64,000 nucleotides of DNA from RGIG3178 sp963674495 (GTDB taxonomy: Bacteria > Bacillota > Clostridia > Christensenellales > QAND01): contig CAXXLG010000002.1 of the NCBI GenBank assembly GCA_963674495.2, positions 558,001 to 622,000 on the forward strand. Reading direction: 5' to 3'. Below the pieces are notes generated by a model that worked only from the letters and a program-made list of their open reading frames with translations, did not search any database and was not told the origin of the DNA. Of the stretch, positions 26,451-34,846 are shown in pieces. The position numbers and the translations under genes were made by a program. Each line of letters starts with the position of its first letter. Position 1 is the first letter of the stretch.

Positions 26451-27713
26451 CTATGCATCCACGCGGCTGATATCAGCGTGGAGTTGTTTCAATTTTTCCT
26501 CCAAATGGTCGTAACCGCGGTCGATATGCCTCAGTCCCGCAACCCGCGTTTCACCCTGGGCGGCAAGCGCTGCGATGACAAGTGCTGCGCCGGCCCTAAG
26601 ATCTGTGGCCGTTACATCCGCACCACCCATGGCAGATACGCCTTCGATCAATGCAACGCGCCCGGTGATCCTGGTCCTCGCCCCCATGCGCTGCAACTGA
26701 GTCAGATGCTTGAAGCGGTCTTCAAATATATTCTCCTCAATGACGGATACCCCCTGCGCCATGCACAACAGCGCCGATATAGGCTGTTGCAGATCGGTTG
26801 GGAATCCGGGATACGGCATGGTTTTCACCGTGATGGCACGGTACGGGCGGTTGCCGCGCACGCGTATGGTGTCCTCGCTCTCTTCAACGCGGACGCCCAT
26901 CTCTATCAGTTTGGCGGATATGCTTTCCATGTGCATCGGAATCACGTTTTTGATCAACACGTCACCGCCTGCAGCGGCGGCCGCAATCATAAACGTTCCC
27001 GTTTCAATCTGGTCGGGAATAACAGTATAGGTGGACCCGTGCAGCGATTCAACACCGCGTACGCGAATCACGTCGGTGCCTGCCCCTTTGATGTTGGCAC
27101 CCATGGAATTCAAATAATTGGCCAGATCCACGATGTGCGGTTCCTTGGCCGCATTGACGATGACGGTACGCCCCTGCGCACGCACCGCGGCCATCATAAC
27201 ATTGGCGGTAGCACCGACAGACACAACATCCAAGTAAATCTCGCCGCCCTGAAGCCGCCCGTGTTTGGCTTTGGCTGTGATATAGCCTCGCGACACGTCG
27301 ATATCGGCGCCTAGCGCCTCCATACCCTTTAGGTGCTGGTCAATGGGCCGTGAACCAATGGGGCAGCCGCCCGGCATGGCGATGGTCGCCTCGCCGAACT
27401 TGCCCAGCATTGCACCCAACAGATAGTACGATGCACGCATCTGACAGGTCAGGCCTTCATCGGCCGGACTGGACACGACATGGGCCGGATCAACGGTCAT
27501 CCTGCCATTCTCATATGCCACCTTTGCACCCAGTTGGACAAGTATTTCATCGAGCACCTGCACATCTCGAATACGCGGCAGATTCTCTATTGTTGTGGTC
27601 TCATCGCATAAAAGCGTCGCCGGCAGTAGCGCCACAGCGGCATTCTTGGCGCCGCTAGGACTGACTTCACCGAAAAGCGGCGTTCCGCCACGAATCAACA
27701 GCATTTGTTCCAA
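26451..27713 (-). CDS. murA: UDP-N-acetylglucosamine 1-carboxyvinyltransferase
   Basis: A 420-residue MurA, transferring enolpyruvate from PEP to UDP-GlcNAc in the first committed step of peptidoglycan synthesis. SGAKNAAVA near residue 18 includes the substrate-binding Lys and Asn, and the catalytic cysteine is present in GGCPIGSRP near 114, so fosfomycin-type inhibition would be expected. The start is taken as TTG at 27713 because AAAGGGGGG precedes it and the length then matches the family; the frame is open upstream to 27776. It occupies the place beside rpmH where dnaA is usually found. Confidence 0.94.
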   Translation of the reverse strand: MEQMLLIRGGTPLFGEVSPSGAKNAAVALLPATLLCDETTTIENLPRIRDVQVLDEILVQLGAKVAYENGRMTVDPAHVVSSPADEGLTCQMRASYYLLGAMLGKFGEATIAMPGGCPIGSRPIDQHLKGMEALGADIDVSRGYITAKAKHGRLQGGEIYLDVVSVGATANVMMAAVRAQGRTVIVNAAKEPHIVDLANYLNSMGANIKGAGTDVIRVRGVESLHGSTYTVIPDQIETGTFMIAAAAAGGDVLIKNVIPMHMESISAKLIEMGVRVEESEDTIRVRGNRPYRAITVKTMPYPGFPTDLQQPISALLCMAQGVSVIEENIFEDRFKHLTQLQRMGARTRITGRVALIEGVSAMGGADVTATDLRAGAALVIAALAAQGETRVAGLRHIDRGYDHLEEKLKQLHADISRVDA

Positions 27714-27781
27714 ATTGGTCCCCCCTTTACCCCGAAGGTCCCGTATGCTGGCCTCGTGGGTGTCGGATCGTATCAAAATTG

Positions 27782-27810
27782 ATTATACGTCCTTTGCAAT
27801 CTTTTCGCAA
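27782..27810 (-). promoter_or_regulatory. SigA promoter of murA
   Basis: On the minus strand TTGCGA (27810-27805) and TATAAT (27787-27782) are 17 nt apart. It is divergent from the rpmH promoter 78 nt away. Confidence 0.6.
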
Positions 27811-27887
27811 CAGCCGTGTCCCCATCATGCTGCGTATATCATAGCTGTGCCTCTCCCTTTTAACAGCGCTTTATATCGCCGTATTCG

Positions 27888-27916
27888 TTGACATCATAGG
27901 CGCCTTTCGGTATAAT
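27888..27916 (+). promoter_or_regulatory. Perfect-consensus SigA promoter of the rpmH operon
   Basis: TTGACA and TATAAT are separated by exactly 17 nt, as expected for a highly expressed ribosomal protein operon. The leader to rpmH is about 110 nt and contains the tandem 13-mer at 27991-28019. The rest of the 320-nt murA-rpmH gap holds the divergent murA promoter and one near-match to a DnaA box (TTATCGACA, 27975-27983), not a cluster. Confidence 0.85.
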
Positions 27917-27990
27917 GACATAGCGTTCTTGCCAAGTACGCTTGTGAAGTACTTTGTTTTTACAAATCGCGAGCGTTATCGACAGCGGAA

Positions 27991-28019
27991 GCCCGCTACT
28001 ATAGATGCCCGCTACTATA
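27991..28019 (+). repeat. Tandem 13-bp direct repeat in the rpmH leader
   Basis: GCCCGCTACTATA occurs twice with a 3-nt spacer (GAT), the second copy ending one base before the AAGGAG of rpmH. The function is unknown; it may be a recent duplication or a regulatory element. Confidence 0.7.
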
Positions 28020-28033
28020 AAGGAGTGTTTAAA

Positions 28034-28168
28034 ATGCTGCAGACCTACCAACCCAAGCGACGCCAACGAAAAAAAGTTCATGGTTTTCGCTCACGGATGA
28101 AATCGCATTCCGGTATCAAGGTGATTGCGCGCAGGCGACGCAAAGGCCGCAAGGTGCTTTCTGCTTAG
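28034..28168 (+). CDS. rpmH: 50S ribosomal protein L34
   Basis: A 44-residue, strongly basic protein with the canonical L34 start MLQTYQPKRRQRKKVHGF and a C-terminal run of arginine and lysine. It is a component of the large ribosomal subunit. AAGGAG lies 8 nt before the ATG. It heads the conserved rpmH-rnpA-yidD-yidC-jag series. The end of the gene contributes the left arm of the hairpin at 28146-28190. Confidence 0.97.
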   Translation: MLQTYQPKRRQRKKVHGFRSRMKSHSGIKVIARRRRKGRKVLSA

Positions 28169-28190
28169 AGTCGCGCCTTGCGGCTTTTTT
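28146..28190 (+). terminator. Attenuator-like hairpin spanning the end of rpmH and the rnpA leader
   Basis: GCCGCAAGG (28146-28154, inside rpmH) pairs perfectly with CCTTGCGGC (28176-28184) across a 21-nt loop and is followed by six T, ending 2 nt before the rnpA ATG. Ribosomes finishing rpmH would cover the left arm, so it could tie rnpA expression to rpmH translation while reducing read-through. Confidence 0.6.
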
Positions 28191-28192
28191 CC

Positions 28193-28588
28193 ATGACAAA
28201 GCAATTCGCCTATGCAAAATCCAGGAGGCTGCTAAGAAACGGACAGTTTCAATACGCGTACCGGCGCGGTCGCAGCTATCCAGGGAACAGCATGATCCTC
28301 ATCGTGGCAAAAATGCGCGGCCAAACGCGCGTAGGCTTTTCGGTGGGAAAGAAGGTTGGTAACAGCGTACGCCGATCGCGCGCCAAACGGCTGTTGCGCG
28401 AGAGTTACCGCCTTACTGCAAACGACCTGCGTAACGGCCTATGTTTGGTGTTCGTTGCCCGCGCGGCGCTCGTGAATGAGCCGTTCGAACAGGTTAGGCG
28501 TAACATGGCACAACTGTTGCGTAAAGCCAAATGTTTTCGGGAAGATGTTGATGAAAACAATACTCATCGCGATGCTTCGCGGTTATAA
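28193..28588 (+). CDS. rnpA: Ribonuclease P protein component
   Basis: A 131-residue basic protein that assists the RNase P RNA in 5' maturation of tRNA. The RNR-type motif is seen as NSVRRSRAKRLLRESYR near residues 63-79, and GFSVGKKVG is conserved. No Shine-Dalgarno is evident before ATG 28193, which sits right after the T tract of the rpmH hairpin; a TTG at 28178 is in frame but lies within the hairpin. Expression may rely on coupling with rpmH. The gene overlaps yidD by 38 nt, a usual arrangement. Confidence 0.93.
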   Translation: MTKQFAYAKSRRLLRNGQFQYAYRRGRSYPGNSMILIVAKMRGQTRVGFSVGKKVGNSVRRSRAKRLLRESYRLTANDLRNGLCLVFVARAALVNEPFEQVRRNMAQLLRKAKCFREDVDENNTHRDASRL

Positions 28589-28784
28589 ACGCCATATTTC
28601 TCCACAGCTGCCCTCGAGTTGCCGCTTTATACCCACATGCTCAGAATATGCCATTGAAGCGGTATCCCGTTGGGGCGCCATACGCGGTCTTGGTCTTGCG
28701 ATATGGCGCGTTTTAAGATGCAACCCCCTGTGCAAGGGCGGCTATGATCCGGTCCCCCTGCGCCATAAATCCATTGGGAGGTAA
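28551..28784 (+). CDS. yidD: Membrane protein insertion efficiency factor YidD
   Basis: A 77-residue protein with the family signature YKRHISPQLPSSCRFIPTCSEYA at residues 12-34 and the terminal CNPLCKGGYDPVP; cysteines are conserved. It is thought to assist YidC-dependent insertion at the inner face of the membrane. It overlaps rnpA in another frame and is followed by yidC after 6 nt. Start at 28551 follows GGGAAG; an ATG two codons upstream is possible. Confidence 0.93.
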   Translation: MKTILIAMLRGYKRHISPQLPSSCRFIPTCSEYAIEAVSRWGAIRGLGLAIWRVLRCNPLCKGGYDPVPLRHKSIGR

Positions 28785-28790
28785 TTCCAA

Positions 28791-29807
28791 TTGAGTTGGA
28801 TTAACGACAATTTTATTTCGCGTTTTTTTGTGACGGTCATCGGCTGGTACTATTCGTTCACCGGCAATTACCTGATCGCTGTTATCCTGTTCACTCTGAC
28901 CATCAAGCTCTTGCTTTTACCGCTTGATTTGAAACAACGCCGTGCACTGCAGAAGCAGTCGGGTGTCTCCGCCAAGGTGAAAGAGATTCAGAACCGCTAC
29001 AAAAGCGATCCACGCATGGCACAACAGAAGGTGCGTGAATTCTACAAGAAAGAGAACATCAAGCAGAGCGCCGGTTGCCTTCCGCTGTTACTGCAACTGC
29101 CGGTCCTGTTTGCCATGTTCGGCGCCATTACCATTTTATCCAACACCGAGACGATAAAACTGGTAACCGGTTTGGCCAGCAACCCATCGGTGCTGCCGCC
29201 GTCGGCGCTCTGGGTACACAACATCTGGCGTGCAGACTCGGGTAGCGCATCCGTCATGCCCAGCGCCAACGATTTCGCCAAACTTCTCAGTACCATGAAG
29301 GGCCGAATACCCATGGACTTCTTTGCGCGAGCGCAAGGGTTGATCACCAACGGTCAGATAAACCAAATTGTCCTCACCGCGGCCAAGCTTCCAACAGGCA
29401 CGTATTTTTCCGGTATGGTCAATTCCGCGCTCGCAACCATACCGTCCGGCATCGTCACAGCTTCCGTTTCTGAGAATTACAGCTCGGTAATCACCCCGGT
29501 ACTCAACGCTTATCCGGGCATGGCGAACGGTCTGTTTATCTTCCCTGTTCTTGCGTCTGTCACCACATTTTTCGCGCAATGGCTTCAGAAAAAACAGACC
29601 GCAAAAGCCAACCCGACGGGCCAACAGGCCATGGGCGGCATGGAGTACATTATGCCCATGATTACCCTTTGGTGGACTTCCACCGCGGGCGTTTGCTTTG
29701 CGATGTACTGGATGACAAACAACCTGCTGTCCGTTGTATCCATTCCACTTCTCAACAAGGTAGTCCGGTCAAGCAAGACAGACATCGCCACCACCAAAGA
29801 CAAATGA
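28791..29807 (+). CDS. yidC: Membrane protein insertase YidC/Oxa1
   Basis: A 338-residue Oxa1-superfamily insertase. TM segments are seen near residues 25-45, 95-115 (LPLLLQLPVLFAMFGAI), 240-260 and 285-310. The cytoplasmic coiled region after the first TM is rich in Lys/Arg (residues 46-85). Unlike SpoIIIJ and many Bacillota YidC proteins there is no lipobox cysteine or signal peptide at the N-terminus. A soluble loop of about 90 residues lies between the second and third TM. The start is TTG behind GGGAGG. Confidence 0.93.
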   Translation: MSWINDNFISRFFVTVIGWYYSFTGNYLIAVILFTLTIKLLLLPLDLKQRRALQKQSGVSAKVKEIQNRYKSDPRMAQQKVREFYKKENIKQSAGCLPLLLQLPVLFAMFGAITILSNTETIKLVTGLASNPSVLPPSALWVHNIWRADSGSASVMPSANDFAKLLSTMKGRIPMDFFARAQGLITNGQINQIVLTAAKLPTGTYFSGMVNSALATIPSGIVTASVSENYSSVITPVLNAYPGMANGLFIFPVLASVTTFFAQWLQKKQTAKANPTGQQAMGGMEYIMPMITLWWTSTAGVCFAMYWMTNNLLSVVSIPLLNKVVRSSKTDIATTKDK

Positions 29808-29822
29808 TCAGGAGGTTTTTCT

Positions 29823-30701
29823 TTGAGATCAATCGAAGTACAGGCGAAAACAGTGGACGAGGCCATTTTCAAAGGTCTGGATGAAATGGGTTTATCCATT
29901 GATGAAGTAGATATAGAAATCCTGGAGGAGGGCGGCAAGCGGTTTTTGGGTATGGGCAGCAAACAATGTCTGGTCCGGCTTTCCGAGCGGGACCGCTCAA
30001 AGGCCCCGCGCGTTGTCGAAAAACCGGAGCAGACCAAGCCTGCACACAAGGAACAGAAAACCGAGCCACGGCAAAGCCGACCACCGCAGGATAGGAAACC
30101 ACGGCCTCGTCTGCAGGGCGAACGCATCGCAGCGCAATTCAACGAGGGTGAACAACACCCCCAAAGGGAAAGCCAGTCACGCAGTTCACGCTCAAGGGGC
30201 GGTAATCACTCTTCTCAGCGCACGCACAAACAGCCAAACATTGATTGGGGCCAACCCGTTGACGGCGGCAAGGATGCGGAATTCTTGCGCGGCATACTAT
30301 CCCGGATGAATCTTTCATGTCAGGTCGATTGTTTTATGGACGAGCAATGCCTGTATATGCGTGTATCAGGCAATAACATGGGCGTTCTGATTGGGCGACG
30401 CGGCGATACACTCAATGCGCTGCAATACCTGACCAGCCTAATTGCGAACCGTGGGGACGGACCGTATCGGCGCGTGATCGTGGACACCGAGAACTACCGC
30501 CGAAAGCGCGAAGAAACGCTTAAGCGCTTGGCGCGACGAATGGCCGAGCAGGTGCGACATAACGGAAAGCCGCTGTCGTTGGAACCTATGAATCCATACG
30601 AACGCCGTGTGCTGCATGCGACGTTACAGAGCAATCCACATGTTACAACACACAGTGAGGGCGAGGAACCGCGCAGGCATGTAATCATTACGTTAAAATG
30701 A
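29823..30701 (+). CDS. jag: RNA-binding protein Jag/KhpB
   Basis: A 292-residue protein. Jag_N domain at about residues 1-52, a low-complexity linker rich in Gln, Arg, Pro and Ser (about 54-145), a KH domain with the IGRRGDTL loop near 192, and a C-terminal R3H domain with NPYERRVLH near 257. KhpB binds RNA and affects cell division and elongation. The gene follows yidC by 15 nt, starts with TTG behind AGGAGG and ends at a strong terminator, closing the rpmH operon. Confidence 0.93.
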   Translation: MRSIEVQAKTVDEAIFKGLDEMGLSIDEVDIEILEEGGKRFLGMGSKQCLVRLSERDRSKAPRVVEKPEQTKPAHKEQKTEPRQSRPPQDRKPRPRLQGERIAAQFNEGEQHPQRESQSRSSRSRGGNHSSQRTHKQPNIDWGQPVDGGKDAEFLRGILSRMNLSCQVDCFMDEQCLYMRVSGNNMGVLIGRRGDTLNALQYLTSLIANRGDGPYRRVIVDTENYRRKREETLKRLARRMAEQVRHNGKPLSLEPMNPYERRVLHATLQSNPHVTTHSEGEEPRRHVIITLK

Positions 30702-30730
30702 AAAAAGCCCGGCGGTTGCCGGGCTTTTTT
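30702..30730 (+). terminator. Terminator of the rpmH-jag operon
   Basis: AAAAAAGCCCGGC and GCCGGGCTTTTTT pair around GGTT, immediately after the jag stop codon. Confidence 0.9.
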
Positions 30731-30798
30731 GTCGGGCAAGCGTAAACCCTGTTTTTGCTATGCCTGTATGAGTCCCCTCGGTAAGGAGTGTGCGCCGC

Positions 30799-32160
30799 TT
30801 GAACGATACCATATTTGCGCTGTCAACACCCAATGGACTGGGCGCTATCGCGATCATACGTCTATCCGGGCCGCAATCATTTGTGGCCTTACAGTCATGT
30901 TTTCAGTCCAAATCAGGGCACGTGCAGCCACGTATGCTGACATATGGGCACATCATGGACACCGGCGAGGTAGTGGACGAAGCGATGGCGGTATATTTGC
31001 CCGCCCCGAACACCTATACGCGGGAGGATATCGTGGAATTGCAATGCCATGGTTCGGCGGCGGTAATTCACGCGGTGATGCAGTTGCTCACACGCTTGCC
31101 CGTGGCACTGCGCCCCGCACAGCCCGGCGAGTTTACACGGCGCGCGTTTGAAAATGGGCGGTTGGACCTGTCCGCCGCCGAAGCGGTGATGGATTTATTG
31201 TCCGCCGAAAGCGTACAAGCCGCGCGGTCGTCGCTTCGACAATTGCAAGGTGCCGTCTCACAGCGCATCACGGGCATTGTCAATTTGATCGTACGTGGTG
31301 TGGCATCCATTGAAGCGGGCATCGATTTCCCTGAAGACGATTGGGAGCAGGAAGCCAACGACGACGGGTTTGCGCTTCTGGACCAAGCACTCGCCGCAAT
31401 CAATTCGCTGTATGCGACCTACCGCAGTGGTAGGCTGATCCATGACGGCGTACGTTGCGCCATCGTGGGGCGGCCCAACGTAGGCAAAAGCTCATTGCTG
31501 AACGCACTGGCAGGATTTGAACGCGCACTGGTATCCGAAGAAGCAGGCACCACACGGGATGTGGTGGAGCACGCCATCAGCCTAAACGGCATCGCTGTAC
31601 GACTGTCGGACACCGCCGGCATGCGTCAATCCGGCACACCGCTGGAGCGACGCGGCATGGCGCTTGGATCCAAACAACTCAAGCAAGCGGATGTCGCACT
31701 GTTTATCGTAGATGGTTCGGAGCCATTGAACGATGACGACGCCATGATCGTTTCGCTGCTGGATGATATACCCGTTATCGCCGCGCTCAACAAGAGCGAT
31801 CTGGCGCAGGTGATCACAACGCAGGATATTCGTAAACTGTGCCCCGACGCGCTGTGCATACAAACGATTTGCGCCCAGCGCGGCGAAGGCGTGGAAGAAT
31901 TACTTTTGCAATGCCTGTTCGCACTGCCCATTAGCACGGAACAATCCGATATCATCACAAACGCCCGGCATGCCGATGCGCTCAACCGTGCTGGTGGGAT
32001 GCTTCGGGCCGCATTGGATGCATATCAAAACGGACTACCGGCGGACATTGCGGCGCTTGACGCCCGTGCCGCCATAAAAGCGCTGGGCGAAATCACTGGC
32101 CAAACACTGCATGATGATGTGATTGCGCGCATCTTCTCGGAATTTTGTGTGGGAAAATAG
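30799..32160 (+). CDS. mnmE: tRNA modification GTPase MnmE
   Basis: A 453-residue protein that with MnmG installs the 5-carboxymethylaminomethyl group on wobble uridine. It has an N-terminal formyl-THF-binding domain, a helical domain, and an inserted G domain with GRPNVGKSS near residue 223, DTAG near 270 and NKSD near 334. The C-terminal FCVGK motif carries the essential cysteine. The TTG at 30799 is chosen because AAGGAG ends 10 nt before it; the GTG at 30790 touches the ribosome binding site. Confidence 0.96.
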   Translation: MNDTIFALSTPNGLGAIAIIRLSGPQSFVALQSCFQSKSGHVQPRMLTYGHIMDTGEVVDEAMAVYLPAPNTYTREDIVELQCHGSAAVIHAVMQLLTRLPVALRPAQPGEFTRRAFENGRLDLSAAEAVMDLLSAESVQAARSSLRQLQGAVSQRITGIVNLIVRGVASIEAGIDFPEDDWEQEANDDGFALLDQALAAINSLYATYRSGRLIHDGVRCAIVGRPNVGKSSLLNALAGFERALVSEEAGTTRDVVEHAISLNGIAVRLSDTAGMRQSGTPLERRGMALGSKQLKQADVALFIVDGSEPLNDDDAMIVSLLDDIPVIAALNKSDLAQVITTQDIRKLCPDALCIQTICAQRGEGVEELLLQCLFALPISTEQSDIITNARHADALNRAGGMLRAALDAYQNGLPADIAALDARAAIKALGEITGQTLHDDVIARIFSEFCVGK

Positions 32161-32172
32161 GAGGCATATTCA

Positions 32173-34041
32173 TTGACATATGATGTCATCGTTATTGGCG
32201 CCGGCCATGCCGGATGCGAAGCCGCGCTGGCCTGCGCACGCACCGGCCTTAAAACACTTTGCTTTGCGTTGAGCGCCGACAACATTGCATATCTCGCATG
32301 CAACCCCGCCGTCGGCGGCACCAGCAAAGGTCATCTGGTACGCGAAGTGGACGCGCTGGGCGGGCAGATGGGTATTGTCACGGACGAAACGCTTCTGCAG
32401 GTGCGCATGCTGAATTTGCGCAAGGGACCGGCGGTTCATTCACTGCGCGCGCAGGTGGACAAGCAACGCTATGGGCAAGCCATGCGCCGTGCGCTGGAGA
32501 CGCAGGATAACCTCGATCTGATACAGGCCGAAGCCGCGGCGTTGATTGTACAAAACGGCCACGTAACCGGTGTCCAATCCGCGTTCGGGCAGGTTATCAA
32601 CGCACCGGCAGCAGTGGTATGCAGCGGTGTGTATCTCAATAGCCGCATTATCGTGGGGGAGTATACGGCAAATACCGGCCCGAACGGCCTGATCCGCAGC
32701 ACCTTATTGAAGAACAGCTTGGAGAATCTCGGCGTGCCGCTGCGCCGCTTTAAAACTGGCACGCCGCCCCGGGTGGATAAAAGAACCATCGATTTTTCAA
32801 AGATGCAGATTCAAAACGGCGATGTTCCCATGATACCGTTTTCGTTCTTAACCAATCCAAAGAAGTTCGACGGCTTTGTGCAGGAACCCTGTCATCTGTG
32901 TTATACCACCGAACAAACACACGAGATACTGCGCAATAACTTGGATCGTAGCCCCATGTACAGCGGCATGATCGACGGAACCGGCGTTCGGTATTGTCCG
33001 AGCATCGAAGACAAGGTTGTGAAGTTTGCAGATAAAATACGCCATCAGCTGTTCATCGAGCCCGAAGGTCGTTATACCGACGAGATGTATGTATCGGGTT
33101 TTTCCACATCCATGCCGTTGGATGTGCAAATGAAAGCGCTCGGTACCATCAGCGGTTTGGAGCACGCACGTATCGTTCGTCCCGGCTATGCCATTGAGTA
33201 CGACTGCATCGACGGACGGTGCCTCGATCTGAGCTTGATGCACAAGGACATCTCCGGGTTGTTCTTCGCCGGGCAGATCGTGGGAAGCAGTGGCTATGAA
33301 GAAGCCGCGGCGCAGGGTATTGTGGCGGGTTTGAACGCCTCCTTGTTCGTGCGCGGCGAGAACCCGCTTGTTTTAACGCGCATGCAAGCGTACGCGGGTG
33401 TGTTGATCGACGATCTGGTCACAAAGGGCACGCCTGAACCGTACCGAATGATGACGGCGCGGGCGGAATACCGCCTGCTGCTACGCCAGGACAACGCGGA
33501 TTTCCGTCTGACCGGGATTGGTCATCTTGCCGGGCTTGCCACTGCCGAGCGGTATGACCGCATGTGCGAACGCAAACGCGCGGTTGACAAAGCGATTGAT
33601 CATTTAAATAGCGTGCATTTGAACCGGGATATGCTTTGTTCGCTTGGCCCTGACGACGAGCGCTTGCTTGGGCTGTCCCTGTCGCAACTGCTACTGCGGC
33701 CCGCGTTCAACCAGCACAACATTGCGGATACGGATGAAGCGTTTGCGGCATTTGAAAAGGATGTGCGCGAGCAGGCTGAGATATCCATCAAGTACCGCGG
33801 CTATATCGAGCGACAACTACGCGAGGTTGCGCAGCAACAAAAAATGGAAGGACGCTCGCTGCCCGACGATATCGATTATAACAATGTGACAGGTTTGCGC
33901 CTGGAAGCCCGCCAAAAGTTGCTGTCTCAGCGACCTCGAAACCTTGGGCAAGCTTCACGCATCTCCGGCGTATCGCCGGCCGATATTGCAGTTTTATCAG
34001 TGTATCTTTCAAGACGAGAGAGGGAGAATGCGCATGGTTGA
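32173..34041 (+). CDS. mnmG: tRNA uridine-5-carboxymethylaminomethyl(34) synthesis enzyme MnmG
   Basis: A 622-residue FAD-dependent partner of MnmE. The FAD-binding GAGHAGCEAALA is at residues 8-19, ACNPAVGGTSKGHLVRE near 46, and the C-terminal helical domain with IKYRGYIERQ near 540. Length and motifs are complete. It follows mnmE by 12 nt, starts with TTG behind AGGAGG and overlaps rsmG. Confidence 0.96.
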   Translation: MTYDVIVIGAGHAGCEAALACARTGLKTLCFALSADNIAYLACNPAVGGTSKGHLVREVDALGGQMGIVTDETLLQVRMLNLRKGPAVHSLRAQVDKQRYGQAMRRALETQDNLDLIQAEAAALIVQNGHVTGVQSAFGQVINAPAAVVCSGVYLNSRIIVGEYTANTGPNGLIRSTLLKNSLENLGVPLRRFKTGTPPRVDKRTIDFSKMQIQNGDVPMIPFSFLTNPKKFDGFVQEPCHLCYTTEQTHEILRNNLDRSPMYSGMIDGTGVRYCPSIEDKVVKFADKIRHQLFIEPEGRYTDEMYVSGFSTSMPLDVQMKALGTISGLEHARIVRPGYAIEYDCIDGRCLDLSLMHKDISGLFFAGQIVGSSGYEEAAAQGIVAGLNASLFVRGENPLVLTRMQAYAGVLIDDLVTKGTPEPYRMMTARAEYRLLLRQDNADFRLTGIGHLAGLATAERYDRMCERKRAVDKAIDHLNSVHLNRDMLCSLGPDDERLLGLSLSQLLLRPAFNQHNIADTDEAFAAFEKDVREQAEISIKYRGYIERQLREVAQQQKMEGRSLPDDIDYNNVTGLRLEARQKLLSQRPRNLGQASRISGVSPADIAVLSVYLSRRERENAHG

Positions 34042-34738
34042 TGCGTTGATCAAAGCGTTTGCAGGCACACCGTTTCCCATAACACGGGAGCAGGCAAAAG
34101 CTATGCAGCGATACCATGCGCTGTTGACCGAAGCTAATACGCACATGAATCTAACAGCCGTCGTATCGCCTGATGAAGCGGTCCGCCTGCACTACATCGA
34201 CAGCGCGGCCCCGCTTTTCCATGGATATCTTCCGCAAAACAGCCGCTGCATCGACGTAGGCACCGGCGCGGGTTTTCCCGGCATCGTGCTGGCCATACTG
34301 CGGCCAGACTGTACATTTCTATTGATGGATTCTCTTAAAAAGCGCATCCGATTTCTAAACGGTGCCATTGAAGATCTGGCGCTATCCAATGCGCAAGCGG
34401 TGCATAGTCGCGCCGAAGATGCCGGGCAAAACCCGGTTTACCGGGAAATGTTTACTATCGCCCTGTCCCGCGCTGTTGCGTCCATGCCGGTATTGTGTGA
34501 ATACTGCCTGCCTTTTATAAAAATTGGCGGATCAATGATCGCGTATAAAGGGCCTGGCGCGGCGGCGCAAGCGCAAGCCGCAAACCGCGCCATGCATCAG
34601 CTGGGCGCAGGCAAGATCAATGTCGTGGATGCGTTAACGCCCGAACGCAACCATAAACTCGTACGCATACGAAAAACACATCCAACACCATCTGCCTATC
34701 CGAGAAAGGCCGGCCTTCCCGCCAAACAACCACTGTAA
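34034..34738 (+). CDS. rsmG: 16S rRNA (guanine(527)-N7)-methyltransferase RsmG
   Basis: A 234-residue SAM-dependent methyltransferase acting on G527 of 16S rRNA. SAM-binding motif VGTGAGFPGIVLAI is near residue 73, and the N-terminal NLTAVVSPDEAVRLHYIDS is typical. Loss of RsmG gives low-level streptomycin resistance in other bacteria. Start 34034 has AGGGAG 7 nt upstream; 34028 is an alternative but too close to it. The start overlaps mnmG by 8 nt, so coupling is likely. Confidence 0.94.
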   Translation: MVDALIKAFAGTPFPITREQAKAMQRYHALLTEANTHMNLTAVVSPDEAVRLHYIDSAAPLFHGYLPQNSRCIDVGTGAGFPGIVLAILRPDCTFLLMDSLKKRIRFLNGAIEDLALSNAQAVHSRAEDAGQNPVYREMFTIALSRAVASMPVLCEYCLPFIKIGGSMIAYKGPGAAAQAQAANRAMHQLGAGKINVVDALTPERNHKLVRIRKTHPTPSAYPRKAGLPAKQPL

Positions 34739-34743
34739 GCTAC

Positions 34744-34781
34744 GCAAGAAACAAGCATGCAAAAGCATGCTTGTTTCTTGC
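34744..34781. terminator. 17-bp perfect hairpin between convergent rsmG and argF
   Basis: GCAAGAAACAAGCATGC and its exact reverse complement flank an AAAA loop. There is no T run longer than three, so it is an atypical terminator, but its position between two convergent genes makes a 3'-end role most likely. Confidence 0.6.
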
Positions 34782-34846
34782 GAGCGAATCTTAATTTTCA
34801 AACACGTATCGTAACCGGTCGCGTGTGCCATAATTGGCTTCGTCTG

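Noticed and set aside
27714..28033. Possible oriC between murA and rpmH
   Set aside because: Only one near-match to a DnaA box (TTATCGACA) was seen, no cluster and no clear DNA-unwinding element.
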